Numbered from the stretch's first letter, positions 11,501 through 23,391 are shown. The stretch: 64,000 nucleotides of DNA from JBBQKF01 sp038326615 (GCA_038326615.1 JBBQKF010000003.1:12364-76363); one strand, 5' to 3'. Notes: generated from the sequence alone by a model not told the origin. Numbers and translations: made by a program.

Positions 11501-12149
11501 TATTATTATTACTCCACCTGATGGTAGCGAGCTTGAAGAGCATGTATATGCAATTTCATACGGCTCCCACATGCTTGTCAAGACAGGTGATTATATTGAA
11601 GCAGGAGATCTCCTTACTGAAGGTTCAGTTAATCCACATGACATCATGAAGGTCAAAGGTATTCGCGGAGTTCAAAACTATATAATCGGTGAAGTTGTAA
11701 AGGTTTATAAGAATAATGGTGTTGAAATCAATGACAAACATATCGAAATTATTACACGTCAGATGATGCGTAAGGTTCGTGTTGATGATCCAGGTGATAC
11801 TGATCTCATGACAGGAAGCCTTGTTGATATGTTTGACTATGAAGAAGCAAATATTAAAGCAAAAGATACAGGAACTATTGAAGCCACAGGAAAAAAAGTT
11901 CTCCTTGGTATTACAAAGGCTTCTCTTGCAACTGACTCATTCCTCTCAGCTGCTTCCTTCCAGGAAACAACCCGCGTACTTACAGACGCAGCAGTAAAGG
12001 GCAAAATTGACCCACTCCTAGGTCTTAAAGAAAATGTTATTATTGGCAAGCTTATTCCTGCCGGAACAGGAATGCCAAAGTATCGCAATGTAACTGCAGT
12101 ACCGAATGTTGAAGAAAACAGAGAGCTTTTAAATCAATTTAATCATTGA
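8589..12149 (+). CDS. rpoC: RNA polymerase beta' subunit
   Basis: Beta' subunit, about 1186 residues. It has the N-terminal zinc ribbon ([10 protein letters not shown]...CDRCGVEV), the catalytic magnesium loop [12 protein letters not shown], the [19 protein letters not shown] bridge-helix region, and the second zinc site with [14 protein letters not shown] place the start at ATG 8589 ([17 protein letters not shown]) because GGAAGGAG at 8573-8580 is correctly spaced for it. The GTG at 8571 would put the ribosome binding site inside the gene. It lies 46 bases behind rpoB and is followed by a strong hairpin terminator. Confidence 0.99.
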   Translation: MFEMNNFEAIGISLASPEKILEWSRGEVKKPETINYRTLKPERDGLFCEKIFGPTKDWECHCGKYKKIRYKGIVCDRCGVEVTKSKVRRERLGHIKLAAPVSHIWYFRGIPSRMGLILDMSPRALEKVLYFASYIVTKEGETTLSKKQVLSEREYREAVERFGKKAFTARMGAEAIKQLLAEINVVEMARELREEFRVSSGQKRVRIIKRLEVVEAFKKSGNRPEWMILDAIPVLPPELRPMVQLDGGRFATSDLNDLYRRVINRNNRLNKLLQLGAPEIIIRNEKRMLQEAVDALIDNGRRGRAVTGAGNRALKSLSDMLKGKQGRFRQNLLGKRVDYSGRSVIVVGPDLKLHQCGLPKEMALELFKPFVMKRIVKDGYAHNIKTARKLVERTRDEVWEILEQVIKDHPVLLNRAPTLHRLGIQAFEPVLVEGRAIKLHPLVCTAYNADFDGDQMAVHVPLSAEAQAEARFLMLSANNLLKPQDGKPVTVPTQDMVLGCYYLTIDDENVAGEGKIFSSIDEAIMANDEHELDLHAIIKVRCTREFNGQKHVGLIESTLGRFIFNEIIPQNLGYVERKDLESMFKLECDFLVGKKELGTIIEKCIKTQGVSATATILDLIKALGFKFSTKGGISISIFDMIVPDVKKKHIADAEARVEFITTNFERGLLNEEGRYQAVVDTWRKTTDTITEALKNSLGKFNPVFMMSQSGARGNINQIKQLAGMRGNMSDTSGKTIEIPIKSNLREGMNVLEFFISSHGARKALSDTALKTADSGYLTRRLVDVSQDVIIRDVDCGTSDYIEVSEITSGVKGKRIVKSLPDRIAGRYAAKDIIHPATGEIIVMRGDVINDSAIKKILDAQIIKVPIRSVLTCHSKYGVCATCYGLNLATNEPAGIGEAVGIMAAQSIGEPGTQLTMRTFHTGGIAAYEDDITQGLPRVEELFEARKPKGQAILAEIAGVVRIEESSKRKRDIIITPPDGSELEEHVYAISYGSHMLVKTGDYIEAGDLLTEGSVNPHDIMKVKGIRGVQNYIIGEVVKVYKNNGVEINDKHIEIITRQMMRKVRVDDPGDTDLMTGSLVDMFDYEEANIKAKDTGTIEATGKKVLLGITKASLATDSFLSAASFQETTRVLTDAAVKGKIDPLLGLKENVIIGKLIPAGTGMPKYRNVTAVPNVEENRELLNQFNH

Positions 12150-12278
12150 TTACTAGACCCCGTTTTCAATATTATTCATTAAATTGAGAGAATCTGGTAT
12201 TGATTTGCAGATTTTTCAATAAAAGTGTATCTTTTTAAATCAATAAGTATTTAGAAAACAGGAACATGTTAATATTTG

Positions 12279-12316
12279 TTAAGAAAAGAGGAACCGCAAG
12301 GTTTCTCTTTTCTTAA
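12279..12316 (+). terminator. Terminator after rpoC
   Basis: A 17-bp stem: the A-rich arm at 12279-12295 pairs with the T-rich arm at 12300-12316, closed by a GCAA tetraloop. The T-rich 3' arm serves as the U-tract and the A-rich 5' arm would do so in the other direction, so it could act both ways. It separates rpoBC from rpsL-rpsG-fusA. Confidence 0.85.
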
Positions 12317-12346
12317 GATTCATTTACATTAAATAGAAAAACACAT

Positions 12347-12440
12347 TTTAACCTCATGTAGCAAGAATTCTCCCTCCTCTATTCAACCTTACTCGCGAAT
12401 GCGAGAAGAATAGTGGGAGATGAATTGCTACTTGTACCTT
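12347..12440 (+). repeat. Dispersed 90-bp palindromic element, copy 1
   Basis: Runs from TTTTAACCTCATGTAGCAAG to TTGCTACTTGTACCTT. The ends GTAGCAA/TTGCTAC, the middle CTATTC/GAATAG and the core CTCGC-GAAT-GCGAG pair to form one long interrupted hairpin. A nearly identical copy lies in inverted orientation at 34272-34366. It has no coding potential. Confidence 0.85.
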
Positions 12441-12462
12441 GACAATTATTGTACAACTAAGC

Positions 12463-12491
12463 TTGACGAATTGCGATACTAATGGTATACG
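12463..12491 (+). promoter_or_regulatory. Possible upstream promoter of rpsL
   Basis: TTGACG at 12463-12468, 17-bp spacer, TATACG at 12486-12491, just beyond the palindromic repeat. Weaker than the promoter at 12689. Confidence 0.35.
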
Positions 12492-12688
12492 AGTTTATTG
12501 CGCAATACGCAATATTTCTTTGAAAAAGGTAGCGGGGCAGGAAACCTATTGAATAGCAATACCTAATATTGCAGGATATCGCGATAATCATATTAATTAT
12601 TAATTTATATTTGTATAACTGATAGCAGGTGGACATTTAATATTGCAATTTAGTAGTTTCGATAGTTTCGATAGTTTTGATAAAGTGT

Positions 12689-12717
12689 TTGCATTATTCA
12701 AAAATCGGTGTTATAAT
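12689..12717 (+). promoter_or_regulatory. Promoter of rpsL-rpsG-fusA
   Basis: TTGCAT at 12689-12694, 17-bp spacer, perfect TATAAT at 12712-12717. Just upstream are three short copies of GATAGTTTC/T (about 12652-12680). The rest of the 12150-12795 spacer holds the rpoC terminator and the palindromic repeat. Confidence 0.75.
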
Positions 12718-12795
12718 AATACGGCTCGTCGTATGAATAAACTTCGAATTCATCGATAAGCACTATTAAATTATAAAATGAAAGGAGGTGTATTG

Positions 12796-13224
12796 ATGCC
12801 TACGTTCAACCAATTGGTTAAGTCCGGAAGAGCTTCTAAAATTTACAAGTCTGGATCTCCTGCTTTATTAAGAGGAATGAATACCTTGAAGAAAGTAACT
12901 ACAGAGATTACAGCACCACAGAAACGCGGAGTTTGTACCGTTGTTAAGACAACCACTCCTAAGAAACCTAACTCAGCTTTACGTAAAGTAGCAAGAGTTC
13001 GTTTAACAAACGGAATGGAAGTAACAGCGTATATTCCTGGTATTGGTCACAATCTGCAGGAGCACTCAGTTGTTCTTATCAGAGGTGGTAAAGTTAAAGA
13101 TCTTCCTGGTGTGCGTTATCACATCGTTAGAGGAACTTTGGATACAGCAGGCGTAAACAATCGTTTACAATCGCGTTCAAAGTACGGAGCCAAGAGACCT
13201 AAAGCAGCTAAGGTCAAGAAATAA
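12796..13224 (+). CDS. rpsL: Ribosomal protein S12
   Basis: Small-subunit decoding-centre protein, 142 residues. It contains the invariant [18 protein letters not shown] loop and [17 protein letters not shown], with the lysines that change in streptomycin resistance in the wild-type state. The N-terminal half carries a short insertion (about [11 protein letters not shown]), as in many Gram-positive S12 proteins. ATG 12796 ([12 protein letters not shown]) follows AAAGGAGGTG by the normal distance; the in-frame ATG at 12778 lies before that ribosome binding site. First gene of rpsL-rpsG-fusA. Confidence 0.98.
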   Translation: MPTFNQLVKSGRASKIYKSGSPALLRGMNTLKKVTTEITAPQKRGVCTVVKTTTPKKPNSALRKVARVRLTNGMEVTAYIPGIGHNLQEHSVVLIRGGKVKDLPGVRYHIVRGTLDTAGVNNRLQSRSKYGAKRPKAAKVKK

Positions 13225-13376
13225 TTGCTGTAAATAAGGTTGGACAAGGAATGTTCAGTACACTGTCTTATGTATAAAGCATATGGCCAAGTATACTGCA
13301 CTGACACGGTCCAAAACGTGAGTACCTATGAATTCGGATATTTAAAGTCCGTATATCATGAGAGGAGGGAAGACTA

Positions 13377-13847
13377 GTGCCAAGAAAAGGCCATGTTGCA
13401 ATAAGAGAGGTTCTTCCAGATCCAATTTACAATAGTATAGTTGTTACGAAGTTAATCAACAATATTATGTTAGATGGGAAAAAGGGAGTAGCCCAGAAAA
13501 TCGTTTATGAAGCTTTTGATATAATCAAAGAGCGCACATCGCAGGACCCACTTGAATTTTTTACAAAAGCACTTGAAAATGTAATGCCAATGCTTGAAGT
13601 AAAAGCAAGAAGAGTAGGTGGAGCAAACTATCAGGTTCCTATCGAAGTTAGGCCTGAGAGAAGACAAACATTAGGGTTACGTTGGTTGGTACAATTTTCG
13701 AGAAATCGTAATGACCGTACCATGAAAGAGCGTCTTGCAAATGAATTGCTTGATGCTGCAAATTCAGCTGGCGGAGCTTACAAGAAAAAAGAAGATATCC
13801 ATAAAATGGCAGATGCAAACAGAGCATTTGCACATTATAGATGGTAG
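13377..13847 (+). CDS. rpsG: Ribosomal protein S7
   Basis: 16S rRNA-binding assembly protein of the 30S head, 156 residues, the usual length. Starts [16 protein letters not shown] from GTG at 13377 behind GAGGAGGG, contains [16 protein letters not shown] and ends [13 protein letters not shown]. Lies about 150 bases after rpsL and 23 bases before fusA. Confidence 0.98.
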   Translation: MPRKGHVAIREVLPDPIYNSIVVTKLINNIMLDGKKGVAQKIVYEAFDIIKERTSQDPLEFFTKALENVMPMLEVKARRVGGANYQVPIEVRPERRQTLGLRWLVQFSRNRNDRTMKERLANELLDAANSAGGAYKKKEDIHKMADANRAFAHYRW

Positions 13848-13870
13848 TCCCAACGGAAGGAGCATAATTT

Positions 13871-15937
13871 ATGCCAAGAGAATTCTCTTTAGAGAATACA
13901 AGAAATATCGGCATAATGGCCCATATTGACGCTGGTAAAACAACAACAACCGAACGTATACTTTTCTATACCGGTAAAACCCATAAGATAGGTGAAGTGC
14001 ATGACGGTGCTGCTACAATGGACTGGATGGTTCAGGAGCAGGAACGTGGTATAACAATTACCTCAGCTGCTACAACAGCACAGTGGAAAGGTCGGAGAAT
14101 CAATATAATTGATACTCCTGGACACGTTGATTTTACAGTTGAAGTTGAAAGGTCATTACGTGTTTTAGACGGCGCTGTTACACTTTTTTGTGCTAAGGGC
14201 GGAGTTGAACCACAGACAGAGACCGTTTGGCGTCAAGCTGACCATTATGGAGTTCCAAGAATTGCCTATGTTAACAAAATGGACATATTGGGAGCAGACT
14301 ATTTCAAGGCAATTTCTATGATGAAAGATCGCCTGAGAACAAATGCAGTCCCAATACAGCTGCCGATAGGTAAAGAAAATACGTTTACTGGAATTGTTGA
14401 TCTCGTCAAAATGAAAGCTGAGATTTACACTTCCGATGACGGCAAAGAATTTATAGAAACAGAAGTTCCAGCGGATATGATTGAAGAATCAAAGAAGTGG
14501 AGAGACAATCTTGTTGAAGCAGTTGCTGAAATGGATGAAGACTTAACGATGAAATTCCTTGAGGGAGAAGAAATATCAACCGAAGAAATCATCGATGCTC
14601 TTCGTTTAGCTACAATTGCCTGTAAGATAACACCTGTAATGTGTGGATCATCTTACAAGAACAAAGGTGTTCAAATGCTTCTTGATGCAATAATTGCATA
14701 TATGCCATCTCCTTTGGATGTTCCTTCTATTAAAGGTATCAATCCTGATACTGATGAAGAAGAAACAAGACCATCAGATGATAATGGACCATTTGCAGCA
14801 CTTGCATTCAAGATTGCAGTTGATCCTTTCGTAGGCAAACTTTGTTTTTTTCGTGTTTATTCCGGAATGCTTGATGCAGGCTCTTATGTACTAAACTCAT
14901 GCAAGAAAAAAAGAGAACGTGTAGGAAGACTTATTCAAATGCACGCAAATCACCGTGAAGAAATCGACAAGGTATATTCTGGTGACATCGCTGCTATCGT
15001 AGGTCTTAAAGATACAACAACAGGTGATACATTGTGTAATGAAGATCATCCGATCATTCTTGAATCAATGGATTTCCCAGAACCAGTTATCGAGGTTGCT
15101 ATCGAACCTAAATCGAAAGCAAGCCAGGACAAAATGATGGTTGCTCTTCAGAAACTTGCTGAAGAAGATCCGACATTTCGAACTTTCACTAATCCAGAAA
15201 CAGGACAGACAATTATTGCAGGAATGGGTGAACTCCACCTTGACATCATAGTTGATCGTATGTTCCGTGAATTTAAAGTTGAAGCGAATGTTGGTGCACC
15301 ACAGGTTGCATATAAGGAAACAATCCGTAAGGCAGTTCGTGCGGAAGGCAAATTTATTCGTCAGTCAGGCGGACGTGGACAGTATGGACATTGCTGGCTT
15401 GAAATTGAACCAATGGCACCAGGATTCGGTTATGAATTCGTTAACAAGGTGGTAGGTGGAACTATTCCAAAAGAATATATCGCTCCTATCGATGCAGGAA
15501 TCCGTGAAGCTATGAATAATGGTGTTCTTGGAGGTTTCCCTTGCGTAGATATTCGAGTATCTGTTGTTGACGGTTCTTACCATGATGTTGACTCAAACGA
15601 AATGGCATTCAAAATTGCCGGCTCGATGGGATTCAAGGAGGGCTGCCGTAAAGCAGAACCTGTTTTACTTGAACCAATAATGAGAGTTGATGTTATTGTT
15701 CCCGAAGATTACATGGGTGACGTTATGGGCGGACTTAGCTCAAGACGTGGACGTATCGAAGGCATGGAGGCAAGAGGCGGTGCCCAGCAGATTACTGCTA
15801 AAGTTCCTCTTTCACAGATGTTCGGTTATGCTACTGTTTTACGTTCCTCATCACAAGGCCGCGGAAACTTTGTAATGCAAATTGACCACTTTGAAGAAGT
15901 ACCAAAGAGCATTATGGATGAAATTCTCAAAAAGTAA
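13871..15937 (+). CDS. fusA: Elongation factor G
   Basis: Translocation GTPase, 688 residues, typical length. G1 is [10 protein letters not shown]3 is DTPGHVDF and G4 is NKMD, followed by domains II-V with the [16 protein letters not shown] domain IV (here [19 protein letters not shown]). Ribosome binding site GGAAGGAG ahead of ATG 13871. Co-transcribed with rpsL and rpsG. tuf follows after 161 bases and has its own promoter. Confidence 0.98.
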   Translation: MPREFSLENTRNIGIMAHIDAGKTTTTERILFYTGKTHKIGEVHDGAATMDWMVQEQERGITITSAATTAQWKGRRINIIDTPGHVDFTVEVERSLRVLDGAVTLFCAKGGVEPQTETVWRQADHYGVPRIAYVNKMDILGADYFKAISMMKDRLRTNAVPIQLPIGKENTFTGIVDLVKMKAEIYTSDDGKEFIETEVPADMIEESKKWRDNLVEAVAEMDEDLTMKFLEGEEISTEEIIDALRLATIACKITPVMCGSSYKNKGVQMLLDAIIAYMPSPLDVPSIKGINPDTDEEETRPSDDNGPFAALAFKIAVDPFVGKLCFFRVYSGMLDAGSYVLNSCKKKRERVGRLIQMHANHREEIDKVYSGDIAAIVGLKDTTTGDTLCNEDHPIILESMDFPEPVIEVAIEPKSKASQDKMMVALQKLAEEDPTFRTFTNPETGQTIIAGMGELHLDIIVDRMFREFKVEANVGAPQVAYKETIRKAVRAEGKFIRQSGGRGQYGHCWLEIEPMAPGFGYEFVNKVVGGTIPKEYIAPIDAGIREAMNNGVLGGFPCVDIRVSVVDGSYHDVDSNEMAFKIAGSMGFKEGCRKAEPVLLEPIMRVDVIVPEDYMGDVMGGLSSRRGRIEGMEARGGAQQITAKVPLSQMFGYATVLRSSSQGRGNFVMQIDHFEEVPKSIMDEILKK

Positions 15938-15988
15938 GGGGAAAGTCATAATTTATGACAAAAATCACGAGGAGATTTGATTTATATA

Positions 15989-16016
15989 TTGATAAATTCG
16001 ATAAATATAGTACAAT
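15989..16016 (+). promoter_or_regulatory. Promoter of tuf
   Basis: TTGATA at 15989-15994, 16-bp spacer, TACAAT at 16011-16016, in the fusA-tuf gap. It lets tuf be expressed independently of fusA. Confidence 0.6.
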
Positions 16017-16061
16017 ATCTTTAGTGACAAAAACGATTAATAAATTATAAAATAAAAAGTA

Positions 16062-16088
16062 TTCAGCATAAAATGCTGAAAAAGGAGG
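16062..16088 (+). promoter_or_regulatory. Hairpin abutting the tuf ribosome binding site
   Basis: TTCAGCAT (16062-16069) and ATGCTGAA (16073-16080) form a perfect 8-bp stem with a three-base loop. AAAGGAGG follows at once (16081-16088) and ATG is at 16099. The hairpin leaves the ribosome binding site free and may stabilise the 5' end. Confidence 0.6.
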
Positions 16089-16098
16089 AAATTTTAAA

Positions 16099-17298
<1,200 letters not shown>

Positions 17299-17340
17299 TA
17301 CTATTTTATAGAATTGTTGAAAACCAAAAACAAACATCAA

Positions 17341-17380
17341 AAGAAGCTGCTTGGCAACAAGTAGCTTCTTTTTGCTTTTT
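17341..17380 (+). terminator. Terminator after tuf
   Basis: A 13-bp stem, AAGAAGCTGCTTG (17341-17353) with CAAGTAGCTTCTT (17358-17370), closed by GCAA and followed by a T-rich run. Confidence 0.92.
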
Positions 17381-17393
17381 GTTATATAATTAA

Positions 17394-17451
17394 TTCACCA
17401 TGGGAACTCACAGCCGCGGTCAAAAACTTCACCATGGGAACTCACAGCCGC
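17394..17451. repeat. 34-bp direct repeat, two copies
   Basis: TTCACCATGGGAACTCACAG starts at 17394 and again at 17428, with CCGC completing the 24-bp identical core. The spacer between the cores is GC-richer than its surroundings. No coding role is seen. Confidence 0.8.
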
Positions 17452-17579
17452 CGTAAAGACTCGATAATTGAATTTAATTAAGATCCGAAAGTAAAAAACT
17501 AGTAAATATTTATAATAAATAATTATAAGCAAATGGTTGCTTTTCGCTAAATAAATTTTTCAAAAAAGGAGCTTTGTTA

Positions 17580-19382
17580 ATGTTATTAATTACGAGAGAA
17601 CAAGCTAAAAGCCTTGACGAATATATTGTAAAAACTATTGGCATACCGATTGAAATACTAATAGAGCATGCAGGTATGGCGATTGCTAAACAAGCAGATA
17701 TTTGTTTGAGACAGATGAATGCAGATGGTGGCGTTGATGTTTTTGCAGGAAAGGGAATGAATGGCCAGGATGCATTTTGTGCTGCGAGAATTCTTTTTTC
17801 GATGGGTTACGATGTCAGGATCTGGGAAGTATTTAACAATGAAACTCTGAAGATTGAACATATTATCGAAAAATTTAAGTCCGCAAAATCTGAATCACAA
17901 GAATCTGAGACATCACAATCTGAGTTGATAGAATCTAAATCATCGAAATTTGAGTTATCTAAAGTTGATTCGGTAAATGGAGAAAGTATTAAATCTAAAA
18001 ATATTGATAATAAAATCAATTGGCAGCGAGAATCCTGCAAAAAAATTGGAATTCCTGTTTTGCCAGCCAAAGAATATGAAATTAGAAAAGCACAAACTCA
18101 AGACAAAAAATCAAGCCTGATTATTGACGGAATTTTCGGGACTTCGTTTTCACTTAAAAGAGAAATGTCGAATGATATTACGGATATATTTAAGAAAATA
18201 AATACTAATCATAATCATGGGGATTATGTTATGTCAATCGACTTGCCTTCTGGGATAGATTCCGACAATGGGCTTACTTTACCTGATACGATAAACGCAG
18301 ATGTTACTGTAACTTTTATGTTCTCAAAGGTAGGAATGATGAGTTATCCTGCAAGGCAATATGCTGGAAAGATTATTATTGAAGACATTGGAATATCAAA
18401 AAAGGTTTTAGAATCATTTAAAGATAATACTAACAATACTAACAATAAAAAGAATAATGATAACAACTTTAAAAACAAAAACAAGGGATTTAATGAAATT
18501 GAAAACAACATTACAAATAGTGACGAGAATAATAAAGAAAAATATGAAACGCTCGACATGGAGTTTGCAAAAAAAGAAATTTCACACCGCCCAATTGACG
18601 GACACAAGGGCACATTCGGAAGAACGGGGCTTGTCGGCGGAAACGATGGGATGGCAGGATCTATATGCCTTTCAGCCCTTGCTGCAATGCGATGTGGGGT
18701 TGGTTTGTTATATATGCGTGTGCCGAAATCAATTTTACCACAGTGTTTGACTGTTGTTCCTGAGGCTTTAATTTCATCTGATGAAAAAGCTTTATCACCA
18801 GAAATGAATTCGATGCTGTTTGGTCCTGGAATGGATAATAATCAAAAAACACAGGAATTAATGTGGGATGCAATTAAAATTGTTCCAAAATTGATACTTG
18901 ATGCACAAGCACTGAATATTATCGCAACTGATTTGAATCGCTTTCAGGAAAATATTTCAATAAGAAATAGCAACAAACTACCATGGATTGTCTTAACACC
19001 GCACCCAGGTGAGTTTAAAAGGATTTGCCCGGATATCGATGTTAATTCAAGATTGGCTGCAGCGTTTGAAGCAGCGAGGAGATTAAATTCTATTGTAGTT
19101 CTGAAGGGTGCTGGAACGCTTATTTCAAGTCCTGATGGTAAAGTTGCAATAAATACAACCGGTAACAGTGGAATGGCAAAAGGCGGTAGCGGAGATGTTT
19201 TATCTGGTATGATTGCAAGTTTTATGGCTCAAGGGAAATCGCCTTTGACAGCTTGTAAGTTAGCAGTTTATTTGCATGGAATATGTGGCGATCTTGCCTC
19301 GGAGGAATTAGGAGAACACAGTATGCTTCCAAGGGATTTAATAGAGAAAATTCCTAAATCATTTCTCTTGGCAAAAGAATAA
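17580..19382 (+). CDS. nnr: Bifunctional NAD(P)H-hydrate repair enzyme (epimerase + ADP/ATP-dependent dehydratase)
   Basis: Repairs hydrated NAD(P)H. The N-terminal YjeF epimerase domain (about 1-275) has AGKGMNGQDAFCAARIL and IDLPSGID; the C-terminal ribokinase-like dehydratase domain starts at about 340 with GHKGTFGRTGLVGG and holds the catalytic NSGMAKGGSGDVLSGMI. At 600 residues it is about 100 longer than usual. The excess is two low-complexity insertions: Ser/Glu/Lys-rich at about 103-147 and Asn/Lys-rich at about 281-325, both between conserved blocks. ATG 17580 is 8 bases from AAAGGAG; the TTG at 17574 is too close. alr follows, a common neighbour. Confidence 0.95.
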   Translation: MLLITREQAKSLDEYIVKTIGIPIEILIEHAGMAIAKQADICLRQMNADGGVDVFAGKGMNGQDAFCAARILFSMGYDVRIWEVFNNETLKIEHIIEKFKSAKSESQESETSQSELIESKSSKFELSKVDSVNGESIKSKNIDNKINWQRESCKKIGIPVLPAKEYEIRKAQTQDKKSSLIIDGIFGTSFSLKREMSNDITDIFKKINTNHNHGDYVMSIDLPSGIDSDNGLTLPDTINADVTVTFMFSKVGMMSYPARQYAGKIIIEDIGISKKVLESFKDNTNNTNNKKNNDNNFKNKNKGFNEIENNITNSDENNKEKYETLDMEFAKKEISHRPIDGHKGTFGRTGLVGGNDGMAGSICLSALAAMRCGVGLLYMRVPKSILPQCLTVVPEALISSDEKALSPEMNSMLFGPGMDNNQKTQELMWDAIKIVPKLILDAQALNIIATDLNRFQENISIRNSNKLPWIVLTPHPGEFKRICPDIDVNSRLAAAFEAARRLNSIVVLKGAGTLISSPDGKVAINTTGNSGMAKGGSGDVLSGMIASFMAQGKSPLTACKLAVYLHGICGDLASEELGEHSMLPRDLIEKIPKSFLLAKE

Positions 19383-19670
19383 ATCGTTGATAACATTAAG
19401 TTTATTGATTAAATATAAATTTATTAAAATAATAGGGCTTCTGATCAATAGGTATGGTTGAAATTACTTATAAAAGTAGTAAAATAGTAGTAATTACTTA
19501 TAAAAATTAAGAGCCATATTTAAATGTATATAAACAAAGAGTTAGAAGCAGGGGTTTTTACTAAAATTCCTGTCCCCATAGAAAAATGATGTGTGCATAA
19601 ATCAAAGAGTGAGTTTGAATAGAGCATTTTTTACCATGGTTCCTGTTCCCGAGGTGAAAAGGAGAAATAG

Positions 19671-21077
19671 ATGGAAGAATCTTTACTTAACCGATCATGG
19701 GCTGAAGTCAATCTGGATTATATAGCCGATAATGTTAAAATAATCCGCAACAAAGTTAAACGTGGTTCTGAAATAATGGGTGTTGTGAAAGCTGATGCTT
19801 ATGGGCATGGTATATCGCAGATAATTCCTGTTTTAATAGAAAATGGGGTTACGAGGCTTGCTGTTTCGATGCTTGATGAAGCAATTGAACTTAGGAAGAA
19901 TGACGTAAAAATACCGATTCTTGTTTTAAGTTACACTGATCCAAGACGCGCAAAAGAAATTATCGAATATAGTGTAACTCAGACTGTTTATAGCCTTGAG
20001 CTTGCACGGGCTTTGTCGAAGGCAGGTCAGGAGCTTGAGCGGGAAGTGCGAATTCATATAAAAGTAGATACAGGCATGGGCCGTGTTGGATTTATGGCAG
20101 GTTTTGGCGCGGTAAAAAGCATTGAAGAGATTCAGAAAATGCCGGAAATTGTAATCGAAGGCATTTACACACATTTTGCATGCGCTGATGAGGAAGATTC
20201 ATCGTATACAAATTGGCAATTTGAACAATTTATGAGCATCTGTAATGAACTCGGAAGGCTCGGAATACAAATTCCAATCAAACATGTTTGCAATAGTGCT
20301 GCTACAATGTTATTCCCCTCGATGCACCTTGACATGGTTCGTGTCGGAATCCTTCTTTACGGAATGTCTCCATCTTCATTTTGCAATTCATCAAAAGATG
20401 GGTTTAAACCAGCAATGTCCCTTAAGACTAATGTAATCCTTGTTAAAAATGTTGAAGCAAATCAATCTATAAGTTATGGTAGAAAATTCACTACATCAAA
20501 ACCATCAGTCATTGCAACAATTCCAATCGGATATGCTGATGGCTACTCGCGAAATCTTTCCGGCAAAGCGGATGTGCTTGTAGGCGGGAAGCGTTACCCA
20601 ATTGTTGGGAATATTTGCATGGATACATGTATGATTGATTTGACAGAGCCGGCAGAAAAAAATGAATTAGAAAATAGAATTGAGATAAAAGAGAAAAACG
20701 GATTGAAAAATAGAATTGAGATAGAAGAAAATAATGCATTTGAAAATCAATTAAAAAGCAAAAATGAAAACCATCAAAAGAATGAAATAGTAAATAAATT
20801 CGTGAATGTTAATGAAGAAATTGACTTTAAAGAAATTGAAAATAGGACGGAGGGTTATTTTAATAATGCACTTATGAGTATGCAAGTTGAGATAAAAGTC
20901 GGAGACGAGGTTGTGCTTTTTGGCGAACAAAATGGTGTAAGAATCGAGATTGACGAAATAGCAAAACTTCTTGGCACCATTAATTATGAAGTCACATGCC
21001 TTGTTGGCAAAAGAGTTCCTCGTGCCTATATGAAAAATGATAAAATTGCAGAAATCAAAAATTACCTTTTAGGGTAG
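19671..21077 (+). CDS. alr: Alanine racemase with a low-complexity insertion
   Basis: PLP enzyme making D-alanine for peptidoglycan. PLP lysine is K40 in VVKADAYGHG, the other catalytic residue is a tyrosine in the C-terminal barrel region, and SYGRKF and IGYADGYSRNL are family blocks. It is 468 residues against about 370-390 for the family. A Glu/Asn/Lys-rich stretch of about 75 residues (328-405), containing near-duplicate ENRIEIKEKN and KNRIEIEENN units, separates MDTCMIDLTE from KVGDEVVLFGEQNG, which are adjacent in ordinary Alr. The rest is intact, so activity is expected if the insert loops out. AAAGGAG before ATG 19671. Confidence 0.95.
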   Translation: MEESLLNRSWAEVNLDYIADNVKIIRNKVKRGSEIMGVVKADAYGHGISQIIPVLIENGVTRLAVSMLDEAIELRKNDVKIPILVLSYTDPRRAKEIIEYSVTQTVYSLELARALSKAGQELEREVRIHIKVDTGMGRVGFMAGFGAVKSIEEIQKMPEIVIEGIYTHFACADEEDSSYTNWQFEQFMSICNELGRLGIQIPIKHVCNSAATMLFPSMHLDMVRVGILLYGMSPSSFCNSSKDGFKPAMSLKTNVILVKNVEANQSISYGRKFTTSKPSVIATIPIGYADGYSRNLSGKADVLVGGKRYPIVGNICMDTCMIDLTEPAEKNELENRIEIKEKNGLKNRIEIEENNAFENQLKSKNENHQKNEIVNKFVNVNEEIDFKEIENRTEGYFNNALMSMQVEIKVGDEVVLFGEQNGVRIEIDEIAKLLGTINYEVTCLVGKRVPRAYMKNDKIAEIKNYLLG

Positions 21078-21371
21078 GCGGTTTTAAAAAGTCGAAAATG
21101 ATACTAAATTTAATTCTATTTAGGAACACAAATTTACATTCAAAAAAAGTTGATTGTGGAGTTTCTAAAACAAATTAATTCTGTTGGTTTCTCTTGTGAA
21201 ATTTCTGAATAAATATAATGTTCAAGAAAGATATGTTTTTTAATAAATTAATAAAGATGGTTTGTTATAGAAATCTACCGTTCAAATTGATGTAAATATG
21301 GTACAATAGTGCCTTGCTAACATAGTTTGTTTATAATATAATGTTCTGAGATATGGAAAGGAGTCATTAAT

Positions 21372-22217
21372 ATGAATTTAGCTCTTAAAAATCAGACAAA
21401 AATATTCGCTTGTAATATGAGACGAAACATTGTTGAAGAGGTTTTCAGCGCACAATCAGGTCATCCAGGCGGATCTCTTTCATGTGCAGATATTCTGGCA
21501 GTTCTTTATAATGTTGAAATGAGGGTTGACCCTAAGGACGCAAAAAATCCAGATAGAGATCGCTTTGTTCTTTCAAAAGGCCACTGTGCACCAGCTCTTT
21601 ATGCAGCATTAGCACAGAAAGGGTTTTTCCCAGAGGAAGACCTTGTAACTTTCAGAAGTGCAGACAGCTATTTGCAAGGACACCCAAACATGAATAGTGT
21701 TCCTGGCGTTGATATGTCAACTGGTTCTTTGGGACAAGGAATATCTGCTGCTGTTGGCATGGCAATGATGGGTAAACTTGATAAGAAAGACTACCGTGTT
21801 TTTTCTATATTAGGTGATGGCGAACTACAAGAGGGTCAGGTTTGGGAAGCAACGATGGCTGCGGCTCATTATAAACTAGACAATTTAACAGCATTCATTG
21901 ACCATAATGGGCTTCAGATTGATGGAGATATTAAGAAGGTTATGAACCCTGAGGATGTTTCTGAGAAGTTCATAGCATTTGGCTGGAATGTAATCAATAT
22001 TGACGGACATGATGTTGAAGCAATTTTTAATGCAATCCAAGAAGCAAAGACTGTAAGTGGTAAACCTACAATGGTTGTTTGTGCTACTCACAAAGGTCAG
22101 GGAGTAAGCTTCATGGAAGATGATCCGTCATGGCATGGAACTGCACCTAAACAAGATCAAAGAGATGCTGCTGTCTGCGAAATTGATACAGTACTTACGG
22201 CAATGGAGGAGGTTTAA
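21372..22217 (+). CDS. Transketolase, N-terminal subunit
   Basis: Thiamine-diphosphate-binding half of a split transketolase, 281 residues. It has SAQSGHPGGSLSCADILAVLY, the GHCAPALYAAL block and the ThDP motif GDGELQEGQVWEA with N at the end of the DNLTAFIDHNGLQIDG segment. Pentose phosphate pathway, cytoplasm. The partner subunit starts 2 bases after the stop, so the two are translationally coupled. A TACAAT box at 21302-21307 is a plausible -10. Confidence 0.96.
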   Translation: MNLALKNQTKIFACNMRRNIVEEVFSAQSGHPGGSLSCADILAVLYNVEMRVDPKDAKNPDRDRFVLSKGHCAPALYAALAQKGFFPEEDLVTFRSADSYLQGHPNMNSVPGVDMSTGSLGQGISAAVGMAMMGKLDKKDYRVFSILGDGELQEGQVWEATMAAAHYKLDNLTAFIDHNGLQIDGDIKKVMNPEDVSEKFIAFGWNVINIDGHDVEAIFNAIQEAKTVSGKPTMVVCATHKGQGVSFMEDDPSWHGTAPKQDQRDAAVCEIDTVLTAMEEV

Positions 22218-22219
22218 TC

Positions 22220-23158
22220 ATGGGAAAGTTAGCTACAAGAGAAGCATACGGACTTGCTTTGGCAGAGTTTGGTGTTGATGAAAAAATTGTTGTTCTGGAT
22301 GCAGACTTATCTAAATCTACATATACAGTTACTTTCAAGAAAGTATTTCCTGAAAGACATTTCAATATGGGCATTGCAGAAGCAAACATGATTTCCGTTG
22401 CATGTGGCATGGCTACATGTGGTAAAGTTGCTTTTGCCAGCACTTTTGCTATATTTGCAGCTGAAAGAGGATGCGAGCAGATTCGTAATTCTGCTTGCTA
22501 CCCAAAACTTAATGTTAAAATCTGCGCGACTCATGCAGGTATCTCAGTTGGTGAAGACGGAGCGTCTCATCAATGTTTAGAAGATCTTGCAATTATGCGT
22601 TCAATTCCTAATCTTACAGTTGTTCAACCTTGTGATGCAGCATCTACAAGAGCTTGTATTAAAGCAGCAATTGAAACCGATGGACCTTTTTATGTGCGTT
22701 TAGGAAGACTTGCTGTTGAAGATGTTTATGCTACTGAAACAATTCCTTTCACAATTGGTAAAGGAAATCAAATAGCTGAGGGTAATGATGTCACAATAAT
22801 TGCTTCAGGGCTTATGGTTCAGGAAGCGCTCGCAGCAAGCAAGACATTACTTGCCGAAGGTATTGGAGCAAGAGTTATTGACATGCATACAATCAAGCCC
22901 ATAGACCGTGATATTATAATTAAGGCTGCTAAAGAAACTGGCGCAATTGTAACTGCAGAAGAACACAACATCATTGGTGGACTTGGCGGAGCTGTTGCTG
23001 AAGTTATAGCAACTAGCGCTCCTTGTATTCTTCGTATGGTTGGTGTTGAAGATAAGTTCGGAAAATCAGGGAAACCTGCAATACTTCTTAAGGAGTACGG
23101 ACTTACAGCAGAAAACATAGTTGCAAAAGCAAAAGATGCGATTGCAAACAAAATCTGA
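22220..23158 (+). CDS. Transketolase, C-terminal subunit
   Basis: Pyrimidine-binding and C-terminal domains of transketolase, 312 residues. It carries the catalytic FNMGIAEANMISVACGMA segment with the ThDP-activating Glu, ATHAGISVGEDGASHQCLEDLAIMR, and the C-terminal domain (TAEEHNIIGGLGGAVAEV). It works as a heterotetramer with the preceding gene product. Ribosome binding site GGAGGAGG lies within the end of the upstream gene. Confidence 0.96.
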   Translation: MGKLATREAYGLALAEFGVDEKIVVLDADLSKSTYTVTFKKVFPERHFNMGIAEANMISVACGMATCGKVAFASTFAIFAAERGCEQIRNSACYPKLNVKICATHAGISVGEDGASHQCLEDLAIMRSIPNLTVVQPCDAASTRACIKAAIETDGPFYVRLGRLAVEDVYATETIPFTIGKGNQIAEGNDVTIIASGLMVQEALAASKTLLAEGIGARVIDMHTIKPIDRDIIIKAAKETGAIVTAEEHNIIGGLGGAVAEVIATSAPCILRMVGVEDKFGKSGKPAILLKEYGLTAENIVAKAKDAIANKI

Positions 23159-23324
23159 TAATTGATTTGCATTCATTTAAGAAAACACTTAACTTGTGGA
23201 TCTATATTTAGTATTGAAATACAAGGTGAGGAACAATTTGATATTTTATGGTATCGACTGTGTTAGTGGTTATTAGGATTAGTTCTAGCGAATAAAAAGC
23301 AATCTAGAATAATTGTAAAATTTA

Positions 23325-23360
23325 AAATCTCTGTACCAAATGGTATGGGGATTTTTCTTT
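23325..23360 (+). terminator. Terminator after transketolase
   Basis: AAATCTCTGTACC (23325-23337) pairs with GGTATGGGGATTT (23342-23354) around an AAAT loop, 13 bp including three G-U pairs, followed by T-rich sequence. Confidence 0.85.
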
Positions 23361-23362
23361 TA

Positions 23363-23391
23363 TTGACACAAAAATATAGCAGTGTTAACAT
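23363..23391 (+). promoter_or_regulatory. Promoter of the AhpD-like gene
   Basis: TTGACA at 23363-23368, 17-bp spacer, TAACAT at 23386-23391, just after the transketolase terminator. Confidence 0.55.
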